From NCBI GenBank assembly GCA_046091665.1, contig JBJTCD010000025.1, positions 46,170 through 110,169 of the forward strand: a DNA stretch of 64,000 nt. The letters run 5' to 3'. Numbering within the stretch: position 1 is the stretch's first letter; each line of letters begins with the position of its first letter. Origin of the DNA: CAIUPE01 sp046091665. GTDB lineage: Bacteria; Pseudomonadota; Alphaproteobacteria; Rhizobiales; Beijerinckiaceae. The notes under the pieces are model-generated. The model saw nothing but the letters and a program-made list of their open reading frames with translations, did not search any database and had not been told where the DNA came from. The position numbers and the translations under genes are program-made. This document shows positions 32,716 to 40,410 of the stretch, one piece after another.

Positions 32716-33276
32716 GTGGCCGCTGAACAATCAAATTCCTCAGGTTTTGCAGCACGTTACGCGACGGCTCTGTTTGAGCTCGCGAAAGAAACCAACGTTG
32801 TTTCGGCGGTTCTCGCCGATCTGGACCGGTTCGACGGTCTCGTGACGTCAAATCCGGATATGACCCGTTTTGTGATGAGTCCGGTTTTCAGCGCTGACGA
32901 GCAATTGCGCGCGCTTGAACCGATCCTCGCCAAGGTGGGTATTGCGGGATTGGCCCAGAAAGTCCTTCTTCTTGTCGCTTCAAAGCGTCGCCTTTTTGCC
33001 GTCCGCCAGATGGTGAAGGCGTTCCGTGCTTTGGTCGACAAAGATCGCGGCGTGACGCGCGCCACCGTCACGCTGGCCGAGACGCCTTCTTCAAAGGCTC
33101 TCGAGACTATCAAAGCGGCGCTTCGGGATGTGGCCGGTGAGGCAGCCGAGATCGACCTTAAAGTCGATCCGGAAATCATCGGCGGACTCGTCGTGCAGAT
33201 CGGATCGAAAATGGTCGATTCGTCCCTGCGCACTAAACTCAACGGCATTCGTACTGCGATGAAAGAGGTCGGCTGA
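32716..33276 (+). CDS. atpH: F0F1 ATP synthase subunit delta
   Basis: Delta is the stator subunit joining F1 to the b subunits. The GTG at 32716 gives 186 residues starting with GFAARYATALFELAKETN after a short lead; the family length is about 180-190. The conserved C-terminal stretch IDLKVDPEIIGGLVVQIGSK (about 155-174) and MVDSSLRTKL follow. The TGA overlaps the atpA ATG. No F0 genes accompany the F1 genes, which is normal in alphaproteobacteria. Confidence 0.95.
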   Translation: MAAEQSNSSGFAARYATALFELAKETNVVSAVLADLDRFDGLVTSNPDMTRFVMSPVFSADEQLRALEPILAKVGIAGLAQKVLLLVASKRRLFAVRQMVKAFRALVDKDRGVTRATVTLAETPSSKALETIKAALRDVAGEAAEIDLKVDPEIIGGLVVQIGSKMVDSSLRTKLNGIRTAMKEVG

Positions 33277-34805
33277 TGGATATCCGCGCCGCAGAAATTT
33301 CTGCAATCCTTAAAGATCAGATCAAGAATTTCGGCTCAGAGGCCCATGTCACGGAAGTCGGCCAAGTGCTGTCCGTCGGTGACGGGATCGCTCGCGTCTA
33401 TGGCCTCGACAATGTTCAGGCCGGTGAAATGGTCGAGTTCGAAAATGGCATTCGCGGCATGGCCTTGAACCTCGAATCCGACAATGTCGGCGTCGTGATC
33501 TTCGGTTCCGACCGTGACATTAAAGAAGGCCAGACGGTGAAGCGCACAGGCGCCATCGTTGACGCGCCTGTCGGCAAAGGTCTTTTGGGTCGCGTTGTTG
33601 ACGCACTCGGCAATCCGATTGATGGCAAAGGCCCGATCAAAGCTGAAAAGCGTATGCAGGTTGACGTCAAAGCGCCGGGCATCATTCCGCGCCAGTCGGT
33701 GCATGAGCCGATGGCTACAGGTCTTAAAGCCGTTGACGCTTTGATTCCGATTGGCCGCGGCCAACGCGAATTGATCATCGGTGACCGCCAGACGGGCAAA
33801 ACCGCTGTCGCGCTCGATACGATCCTCAATCAGAAAGCAATCAACCAAGGCAATGACGAAAGCCAAAAGCTTTATTGCGTCTATGTCGCGATTGGTCAGA
33901 AGCGTTCAACCGTTGCGCAATTCGTGAAGGTTCTCGAAGAACAGGGCGCGCTTGATTACTCGATCGTTGTGGCCGCGACCGCATCTGATCCGGCGCCGAT
34001 GCAGTTCTTGGCACCGTTCACCGGCTGCACGATGGGTGAATATTTCCGCGACAACGGCATGCATGCCGGGATCGTGTATGACGATTTGTCAAAGCAGGCT
34101 GTAGCCTATCGTCAGATGTCGCTGTTGCTTCGTCGTCCGCCAGGTCGCGAAGCCTATCCGGGCGATGTGTTCTATCTTCACTCACGTCTGCTCGAGCGCG
34201 CTGCGAAACTCGGCAAGGGTTCAGGCTCGGGTTCATTGACGGCACTGCCGGTTATTGAAACGCAAGCGAACGACGTGTCGGCTTACATTCCGACAAACGT
34301 GATTTCGATCACCGACGGTCAGATCTTCTTGGAAACTGATTTGTTCTATCAGGGCATTCGTCCTGCGGTGAACGTTGGTCTTTCTGTGTCGCGCGTCGGT
34401 TCATCAGCGCAAACAAAGGCGATGAAGAAAGTCGCCGGCAAGATCAAGGGCGAGCTCGCGCAATATCGTGAAATGGCGGCCTTCGCGCAGTTCGGTGGTG
34501 ACTTGGACGCAACGACACAGCGTTTGCTCAACCGTGGCGCACGCCTCACCGAACTTCTGAAGCAGGCGCAATTCTCGCCGATGCAGATGGAAGAACAAGT
34601 CTGCGTGCTTTATGCCGGTGTGAATGGCTATCTCGACACGTTGCCAGTCAATCGTGTGAAGGCGTTCCAAGACGGTCTTCTCAATTGGTTGAAGTCGCAG
34701 CATGCGGATCTTCTCTCGACGATCCGTACATCGAAAGATCTTTCGGATGACTCAGCCAAGACGCTTAAGGGCGCGGTTGATTCATTCGCAAAATCCTTCT
34801 CGTGA
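33276..34805 (+). CDS. atpA: F0F1 ATP synthase subunit alpha
   Basis: Alpha carries non-catalytic nucleotide sites of F1. The 509-residue protein is full length, with MDIRAAEISAILKDQIKNFG at the start, Walker A GDRQTGKTAVAL (about 169-180), and the alpha/beta signature ending SVSRVGSSAQTKAMKKV. The ATG overlaps the atpH stop. The spacing to atpG is 23 bases, with a separate ribosome site. Confidence 0.98.
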   Translation: MDIRAAEISAILKDQIKNFGSEAHVTEVGQVLSVGDGIARVYGLDNVQAGEMVEFENGIRGMALNLESDNVGVVIFGSDRDIKEGQTVKRTGAIVDAPVGKGLLGRVVDALGNPIDGKGPIKAEKRMQVDVKAPGIIPRQSVHEPMATGLKAVDALIPIGRGQRELIIGDRQTGKTAVALDTILNQKAINQGNDESQKLYCVYVAIGQKRSTVAQFVKVLEEQGALDYSIVVAATASDPAPMQFLAPFTGCTMGEYFRDNGMHAGIVYDDLSKQAVAYRQMSLLLRRPPGREAYPGDVFYLHSRLLERAAKLGKGSGSGSLTALPVIETQANDVSAYIPTNVISITDGQIFLETDLFYQGIRPAVNVGLSVSRVGSSAQTKAMKKVAGKIKGELAQYREMAAFAQFGGDLDATTQRLLNRGARLTELLKQAQFSPMQMEEQVCVLYAGVNGYLDTLPVNRVKAFQDGLLNWLKSQHADLLSTIRTSKDLSDDSAKTLKGAVDSFAKSFS

Positions 34806-34828
34806 TTGGGTCTTAAAAGGGACGCGCC

Positions 34829-35710
34829 ATGCCTTCATTGAAGGACCTGAGGACCCGGATCTCATCGGTCAAGGCGACTCAGAAAATCACAAAGGCCATG
34901 CAGATGGTGGCGGCGGCGAAATTGCGCCGCGCGCAAGCCGCTGCGGAATCCGCGCGTCCTTATGCGGCGCGTATGAATTCGGTTCTCGTTAATCTTGCCG
35001 AGAGCGTTGTGGGAAGCCCTTCAGCGCCGCGCTTGCTTGCGGGAACAGGTGCCGACAAAACGCATTTGCTTGTTGTCTGCACAGCGGAGCGTGGTCTGTG
35101 CGGCGCGTTCAATTCTTCGATCGCGCGTCTTGCACGCGAAAAAGCACTGGCACTGATGGCGGCTGGTAAAACCGTCAAAATCATTTGCGTCGGCAAAAAA
35201 GGCAACGACCTTTTGAAGCGCCAATTTTCGAAAGAGATTATCGAATTCGTCGATCTTCGTTCGGTGCGCTATATTGGTTTCGAGAATGCCGATCAGATTG
35301 GCCGCAACATCATCGCGCGTTTTGAAAATGGCGAGTTCGATGTCGCGACCTTGTTCTTCGCGCGCTTCCGTTCGGTGATTCAACAAATTCCAACCGCTCA
35401 ACAAATCATTCCGGCTGTTATTCCGCCGAAAGATCCAAAGGCGCCTGTTTCACTCGCTGCTTATGATTATGAGCCCGATGAAACAGCAATCCTCGCTTCG
35501 CTTCTACCGCGTAATATTTCGATGCAAGTGTTCTCCGCACTTCTCGAAAATGCTGCCTCTGAACAAGGCGCGCGCATGAGCGCGATGGACAGTGCCACAC
35601 GCAATGCCGGTGACATGATCAAGAAGCAGACGATTAAATATAATCGTCAGCGTCAGGCCAACATCACCAAAGAACTCATTGAAATCATCTCGGGCGCGGA
35701 AGCGCTTTGA
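34829..35710 (+). CDS. atpG: F0F1 ATP synthase subunit gamma
   Basis: Gamma is the rotating central shaft of F1. The 293-residue protein has the N-terminal helix MPSLKDLRTRISSVKATQKI followed by TKAMQMVAAAKLRRAQ, and the C-terminal helix with SAMDSATRNAGDMIKK and YNRQRQANITKELIEIISGA, both family signatures. An AAGGGACG ribosome site precedes the ATG. Confidence 0.97.
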   Translation: MPSLKDLRTRISSVKATQKITKAMQMVAAAKLRRAQAAAESARPYAARMNSVLVNLAESVVGSPSAPRLLAGTGADKTHLLVVCTAERGLCGAFNSSIARLAREKALALMAAGKTVKIICVGKKGNDLLKRQFSKEIIEFVDLRSVRYIGFENADQIGRNIIARFENGEFDVATLFFARFRSVIQQIPTAQQIIPAVIPPKDPKAPVSLAAYDYEPDETAILASLLPRNISMQVFSALLENAASEQGARMSAMDSATRNAGDMIKKQTIKYNRQRQANITKELIEIISGAEAL

Positions 35711-35736
35711 TCGATCGCACGAAGGGATAGAGAACC

Positions 35737-37176
35737 ATGGCAACTCAGCACAAAGGCCGCATTACGCAGGTGATTGGCGCCGTCGTCGACGTGCAATTCG
35801 ACGGGCATCTCCCTGAGATTCTGAATGCGCTCGAAACCACAAACCGTGGCAATCGCCTCGTTCTCGAAGTGGCGCAGCATTTGGGTGAAAACTCTGTGCG
35901 CACAATCGCGATGGACACGACCGAAGGTCTCGTGCGTGGTCATGAAGTGATCGACACAGGTGCGCCGATTGCTGTGCCGGTGGGTGCAGGCACTTTGGGT
36001 CGCATCATCAACGTGATTGGTGAGCCGGTTGATGAAGCGGGTCCCGTTCCGGCTGAAGCACATCGCGCGATTCACCAGGCCGCTCCGACCTATGCTGAAC
36101 AATCAACCGAAGGTCAGATTCTTGAAACCGGCATTAAGGTTGTTGATTTGCTCGCACCTTATGCGAAGGGCGGTAAGATTGGCCTCTTCGGTGGCGCGGG
36201 CGTCGGCAAGACCGTGTTGATCATGGAACTCATCAACAACGTCGCGAAGGCCCATGGTGGTTACTCCGTATTCGCGGGCGTTGGCGAGCGTACGCGTGAA
36301 GGCAATGACCTCTATCACGAAATGATCGAGTCACGCGTGAATGTTGATCCGAAGGAACATGGTGGTTCAACCGCCGGTTCGAAATGCGCACTTGTATATG
36401 GCCAGATGAACGAACCGCCAGGTGCACGCGCTCGCGTTGCGTTGACGGGTCTGACCGTTGCGGAACATTTCCGCGATCAAGGTCAGGACGTGCTCTTCTT
36501 CGTCGATAACATATTCCGCTTCACGCAAGCGGGTTCGGAAGTGTCGGCGCTTTTGGGTCGTATTCCTTCGGCCGTGGGTTATCAGCCGACACTCGCGACC
36601 GATATGGGCGCGTTGCAGGAACGCATCACAACAACCACCAAGGGCTCGATCACATCGGTGCAGGCGATTTACGTACCGGCCGACGACTTGACCGATCCGG
36701 CACCGGCAACATCCTTCGCGCATTTGGACGCAACAACTGTGTTGTCACGTTCAATCGCTGAAAAGGGTATTTATCCGGCGGTGGATCCGCTCGATTCTAC
36801 CTCGCGCATGTTGTCGCCGTTGATCGTTGGTGAAGAACATTATGCGGTGGCCCGTGCGGTCCAATCGACATTGCAACGTTATAAGTCACTGCAAGACATC
36901 ATCGCCATTCTCGGCATGGATGAATTGTCCGAAGAAGATAAATTGACGGTGGCGCGCGCGCGTAAGATCGAGCGTTTCTTGTCGCAGCCTTTCCACGTCG
37001 CCGAAGTCTTTACTGGTTCACCGGGCAAGCTTGTGGCACTCTCGGACACCATCAAGAGCTTCAAGGGTCTTGTTGAAGGTCAATATGACCATCTTCCGGA
37101 AGCAGCGTTCTATATGGTCGGCTCGATCGAAGAAGCGATCGAGAAGGCTGAACGTCTCGCTAAGGAAGCGGCTTAA
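35737..37176 (+). CDS. atpD: F0F1 ATP synthase subunit beta
   Basis: Beta holds the catalytic sites of F1. The 479-residue protein has Walker A GLFGGAGVGKTVLIMELI (about 149-166), GERTREGNDLYHEM with the catalytic Glu (about 187-200), and DNIFRFTQAGSEVSALLGRI. Length and order are standard. It is followed by a 130-base gap with a palindromic repeat before atpC. Confidence 0.98.
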   Translation: MATQHKGRITQVIGAVVDVQFDGHLPEILNALETTNRGNRLVLEVAQHLGENSVRTIAMDTTEGLVRGHEVIDTGAPIAVPVGAGTLGRIINVIGEPVDEAGPVPAEAHRAIHQAAPTYAEQSTEGQILETGIKVVDLLAPYAKGGKIGLFGGAGVGKTVLIMELINNVAKAHGGYSVFAGVGERTREGNDLYHEMIESRVNVDPKEHGGSTAGSKCALVYGQMNEPPGARARVALTGLTVAEHFRDQGQDVLFFVDNIFRFTQAGSEVSALLGRIPSAVGYQPTLATDMGALQERITTTTKGSITSVQAIYVPADDLTDPAPATSFAHLDATTVLSRSIAEKGIYPAVDPLDSTSRMLSPLIVGEEHYAVARAVQSTLQRYKSLQDIIAILGMDELSEEDKLTVARARKIERFLSQPFHVAEVFTGSPGKLVALSDTIKSFKGLVEGQYDHLPEAAFYMVGSIEEAIEKAERLAKEAA

Positions 37177-37177
37177 G

Positions 37178-37280
37178 TAGAGCATTTTGCGATTAAGTGG
37201 ACGCCGGTTAATCGAAACAAAATGCGGCAAGACAAAGAGATAGAGCGCATTTGATTTCATTGAAAACAAATGCGCTCTAG
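37178..37280. repeat. Double-hairpin intergenic repeat, family D
   Basis: Two consecutive palindromes inside the atp operon. First, GCATTTTG and CGATTAA pair with TTAATCG and CAAAATGC (about 37182-37226). Second, TAGAGCGCATTTG (37241-37253) pairs perfectly with CAAATGCGCTCTA (37267-37279). This AGAGCATTTT...AGAGCGCATTTG type is frequent in Rhizobiales intergenic DNA. Because it will be in the atpDC transcript, it may act as an RNA stability or processing element. Confidence 0.8.
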
Positions 37281-37305
37281 TGCGGCAGAGTCAACGGAGA
37301 TCGTC

Positions 37306-37707
37306 ATGGCCGGATTTGCATTCGAACTCGTCTCTCCCGAGAAGCTTTTATTCTCGGGTGACGTCGAAGAAGTTGTGATTCCGGGAACCGAAGGCGACTT
37401 CGCCGTTCTCAAAGATCATGCTCCTGTCATCTCGGCACTGCGTCCTGGTGTTCTCTCTTACAAAGATGCCAAGGGTGAAAAACAAGTCTTGTTTGTGCGC
37501 GGTGGTTTTGCGGATGTGTCAGCGAATGGTTTGATCGTTCTGGCTGAACAAGCTGTGTCTTTGGCTGACATGAATGACGAACGTTTCGCTCATGAAGTGA
37601 AACTTGCAAGCGACGAACTTGCTTCAGCGCAGACAGAAGACAGCCGTCGCTTGGCTTCCGAGCGTCTTGCGCAGATTGAAACATTGCGTGGCGTTGTTCG
37701 TCACTAA
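37306..37707 (+). CDS. atpC: F0F1 ATP synthase subunit epsilon
   Basis: Epsilon regulates F1 and links gamma to the c-ring. From the ATG at 37306 (an ACGGAGAT site upstream) the protein has 133 residues: FELVSPEKLLFSGDVEEVVI, then GTEGDFAVLKDHAPVISAL and the beta sandwich, and a C-terminal helical pair. A longer frame opening in the repeat is not used. Confidence 0.95.
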   Translation: MAGFAFELVSPEKLLFSGDVEEVVIPGTEGDFAVLKDHAPVISALRPGVLSYKDAKGEKQVLFVRGGFADVSANGLIVLAEQAVSLADMNDERFAHEVKLASDELASAQTEDSRRLASERLAQIETLRGVVRH

Positions 37708-37722
37708 TCAAAGAGCCTCACG

Positions 37723-38655
37723 ATGTCCGCCGTGACATCGTCTTTAACATTCATGCGCTGGCCCATCATTGACGCGCTGCGTGGCTTGGCTGTTATTGCC
37801 ATGATCGGATTCCATTTCACATGGGATCTCGGCTTCTTTCAACTCATCGATTACGATATTTCATTCACGCCTGAAGGGCGTGTGTTGTCGCATCTCATCG
37901 CGGGCACATTTTTATTTCTCGTCGGTGTTTCGCTCACCCTCGCGCATCGCAAAGAGTTAAATGCGCGCGCGTTTCTGATCCGCTTTTTCAAAATAGCGAG
38001 TGCCGCTGCGCTCGTGTCTATCGGCACTTTTTTCGTGATGCCGGAAGAATGGATTTTTTTTGGCGTGCTCCATTGCATTGCTCTATCGAGTCTATTGGCT
38101 CTGCCGTTTTTGCGCGCGCCTTTGATTATCGTTTTTTTAGTTGCCGTAATTGCGCTCAGCGCGCCGACTCTCATTGAAACTCCGTTCTTCGATCGACCCG
38201 ATATGTTTTGGCTCGGGCTCAATAAGGTCTTGCCGCGCACCAATGATTATGTGCCGCTTCTGCCTTGGTTCGGCGTTGTGCTTATGGGCGTTGTGACCGC
38301 ACGCCTGATCCTCGCCCGCGAGGCATTGGGGGCTCTACTGGCGCGTCCGTCTTTCAAGCCTATCATGCTGATCGGCCGCTATGCTTTGCCGATCTATCTT
38401 TTGCACCAACCGGTTTTGATGGGGGTTCTTTGGGTCTTTGTGACTCTTGCAGGCCCTTTCGAGAAAGTGCCCGTGATTGAGCCGGCCTTTTTCCAGAATT
38501 GCGCCCAAAGCTGTGCGTCAAGTGGTCGCAGTGTCGAAGCCTGTGACCGCGCCTGCTCCTGTATCGGACGCACTCTATCCGGCATGAAAAATCCGACCGG
38601 CGACGACGCCATTCAAAGCGCATTAGCGATTTGCCGTAAAGACGGGGCTTTATAA
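37723..38655 (+). CDS. DUF1624/heparan-alpha-glucosaminide N-acetyltransferase-like membrane protein
   Basis: A 310-residue polytopic membrane protein starting 15 bases after atpC. About eight hydrophobic segments are visible. The signature IDALRGLAVIAMIGFHFTWD (about 16-35) and the late GRYALPIYLLHQPVLMG (about 222-238) are typical of DUF1624 and related acyltransferase-like families. The C-terminal tail has six cysteines (residues about 262-286), which is unusual in an otherwise simple membrane protein. Substrate is unknown. Confidence 0.82.
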   Translation: MSAVTSSLTFMRWPIIDALRGLAVIAMIGFHFTWDLGFFQLIDYDISFTPEGRVLSHLIAGTFLFLVGVSLTLAHRKELNARAFLIRFFKIASAAALVSIGTFFVMPEEWIFFGVLHCIALSSLLALPFLRAPLIIVFLVAVIALSAPTLIETPFFDRPDMFWLGLNKVLPRTNDYVPLLPWFGVVLMGVVTARLILAREALGALLARPSFKPIMLIGRYALPIYLLHQPVLMGVLWVFVTLAGPFEKVPVIEPAFFQNCAQSCASSGRSVEACDRACSCIGRTLSGMKNPTGDDAIQSALAICRKDGAL

Positions 38656-38845
38656 CGCCCTTTTGTCGCGCGATGACGTCAATCGACAGATCGGTGACGG
38701 ATCATCAATGCCGCGAAGCGATAGTGCGGGTTAATCATCCTATTGTTCGAATTCATTGGCAGGATCATCGTAGTTTTCGGATAATCCGGTTCAGATTTAA
38801 TAGGTGGACCCGTGAAATGGGTTCCGTGTTCAGGGAGAGCCAGAC

Positions 38846-40096
38846 TTGCGCTTCTCAATTCTCAATCTCGCTAAACAGGCGCTGAGCGCCCATCGCAATT
38901 GGCCGGAGCAATGGCGTTTTCCGGAGCCCAAAGCCTCCTATGACGCGATCATCGTCGGCGCGGGTGGGCATGGCCTTGGCACCGCCTATTACCTCGCCAA
39001 AGAACATGGCATGCGCAACATCGCCGTGCTCGAGAAGGGCTGGTTGGGCGGCGGCAATACGGGTCGTAACACAACAATCATCCGTTCGAATTATCTCTGG
39101 GAAGAAAGCCAAGGCCTTTACGAGCATTCCGTGAAGCTCTGGGAAACGCTCTCCGAAGAACTCAATTACAATGTCATGTATTCGCCGCGTGGCGTGATGA
39201 TGCTCGCGCATACTGTGCATGACATTCAGGTCTTCAAACGCCATGTTCATGCCAACCGTTTGCAAGGCATCGACAACGAATGGTTGACCGCAGAACAAGC
39301 AAAAGAGTTCTGCCCCATTCTCAACATCGAAAAAAACATGCGCTACCCGATTTTGGGTGCGGCACTCCAACGCCGTGGTGGCACCGCGCGTCATGATGCG
39401 GTGGCGTGGGGTTATGCCCGTGCCGCAAGCGCGATGGGTGTCGATATCATTCAGAATTGCGAAGTGAAGGGCATTCGCCGTGATGCGAATGGCGCTGTCA
39501 CGGGTGTTGAAACCACCAAAGGCTTTATCGGCACGAAAAAGATTGGCGTTGTTGCTGCCGGTCACACAAGCGTGATCATGCAAATGGCCGATGTGCGTAT
39601 GCCGCTTGAATCCTATCCGTTGCAAGCGCTGGTGTCGGAACCCATCAAGCCGATCATGCCGTGCGTCGTGATGTCGAACACGATTCACGCCTATATGTCG
39701 CAATCAGACAAGGGTGAACTCGTCATCGGCGCCGGTACTGATGCTTATACATCTTATAGCCAAACAGGTGGACTACACATCACCACACATACGCTTGATG
39801 CAATTTGCGAACTCTTCCCTGTTGTGCGCCGCATGCGCATGCTCAGAAATTGGGGCGGTATTGTTGATGTGACACCGGATCGCTCGCCTATTCTCGCAAA
39901 GACTCCTGTGAAGGGACTTTACGTGAATTGTGGGTGGGGCACGGGTGGTTTCAAAGCAACGCCGGGTTCGGCGAATGTCTTCGCGCATACAATTGCGCGC
40001 GATGAACCGCATCCGATCAATGCAGCTTTCACCATTGAACGCTTCAAGACCGGCCGGTTGATTGACGAAGCTGCCGCCGCAGCGGTCGCGCATTAA
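38846..40096 (+). CDS. soxB: Sarcosine oxidase subunit beta
   Basis: SoxB is the FAD/FMN-binding catalytic subunit of heterotetrameric sarcosine oxidase, which oxidatively demethylates sarcosine to glycine. The 416-residue protein starts at a TTG with a GGGAGAG site. The Rossmann motif AIIVGAGGHGLGTAYYLAKE spans about 35-54, and NCGWGTGGFKATPGS (about 357-371) is the family's C-terminal FAD region. soxD follows after 14 bases. Confidence 0.95.
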   Translation: MRFSILNLAKQALSAHRNWPEQWRFPEPKASYDAIIVGAGGHGLGTAYYLAKEHGMRNIAVLEKGWLGGGNTGRNTTIIRSNYLWEESQGLYEHSVKLWETLSEELNYNVMYSPRGVMMLAHTVHDIQVFKRHVHANRLQGIDNEWLTAEQAKEFCPILNIEKNMRYPILGAALQRRGGTARHDAVAWGYARAASAMGVDIIQNCEVKGIRRDANGAVTGVETTKGFIGTKKIGVVAAGHTSVIMQMADVRMPLESYPLQALVSEPIKPIMPCVVMSNTIHAYMSQSDKGELVIGAGTDAYTSYSQTGGLHITTHTLDAICELFPVVRRMRMLRNWGGIVDVTPDRSPILAKTPVKGLYVNCGWGTGGFKATPGSANVFAHTIARDEPHPINAAFTIERFKTGRLIDEAAAAAVAH

Positions 40097-40110
40097 AGGG
40101 AGTGTGAGTG

Positions 40111-40410
40111 ATGTTGTTAATTCCTTGCCCTCATTGCGGCGAACGTCCTGAACTTGAATTTCGGTATGCAGGCGAAGCGCATGTCGCGCGTCCGGCCGAT
40201 CCGATGAAAACAACAGATGAAGAATGGGCGGAATATCTTTATTTCCGCTCCAATCCGAAAGGCATCCATATTGAACGCTGGCGCCATATTTCCGGTTGCG
40301 CGCGTTTCTTCAATTGTGTGCGTGACACTGTGAGTGACAAGATTTTGAAAACTTATAAAGCGGGTGAACCGCGCGTTGATCTCAAACAATTCGAGAAGGG
40401 GGCCAACTGA
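40111..40410 (+). CDS. soxD: Sarcosine oxidase subunit delta
   Basis: SoxD is the small zinc-binding subunit. The 99-residue protein has the zinc ligands CPHCGERPELEF near the N-terminus and C-x5-C-type region GCARFFNCVRDT (about 68-79), the usual pattern. The ATG at 40111 is chosen over a GTG three bases before. The stop overlaps the soxA ATG (TGATG). Confidence 0.94.
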   Translation: MLLIPCPHCGERPELEFRYAGEAHVARPADPMKTTDEEWAEYLYFRSNPKGIHIERWRHISGCARFFNCVRDTVSDKILKTYKAGEPRVDLKQFEKGAN

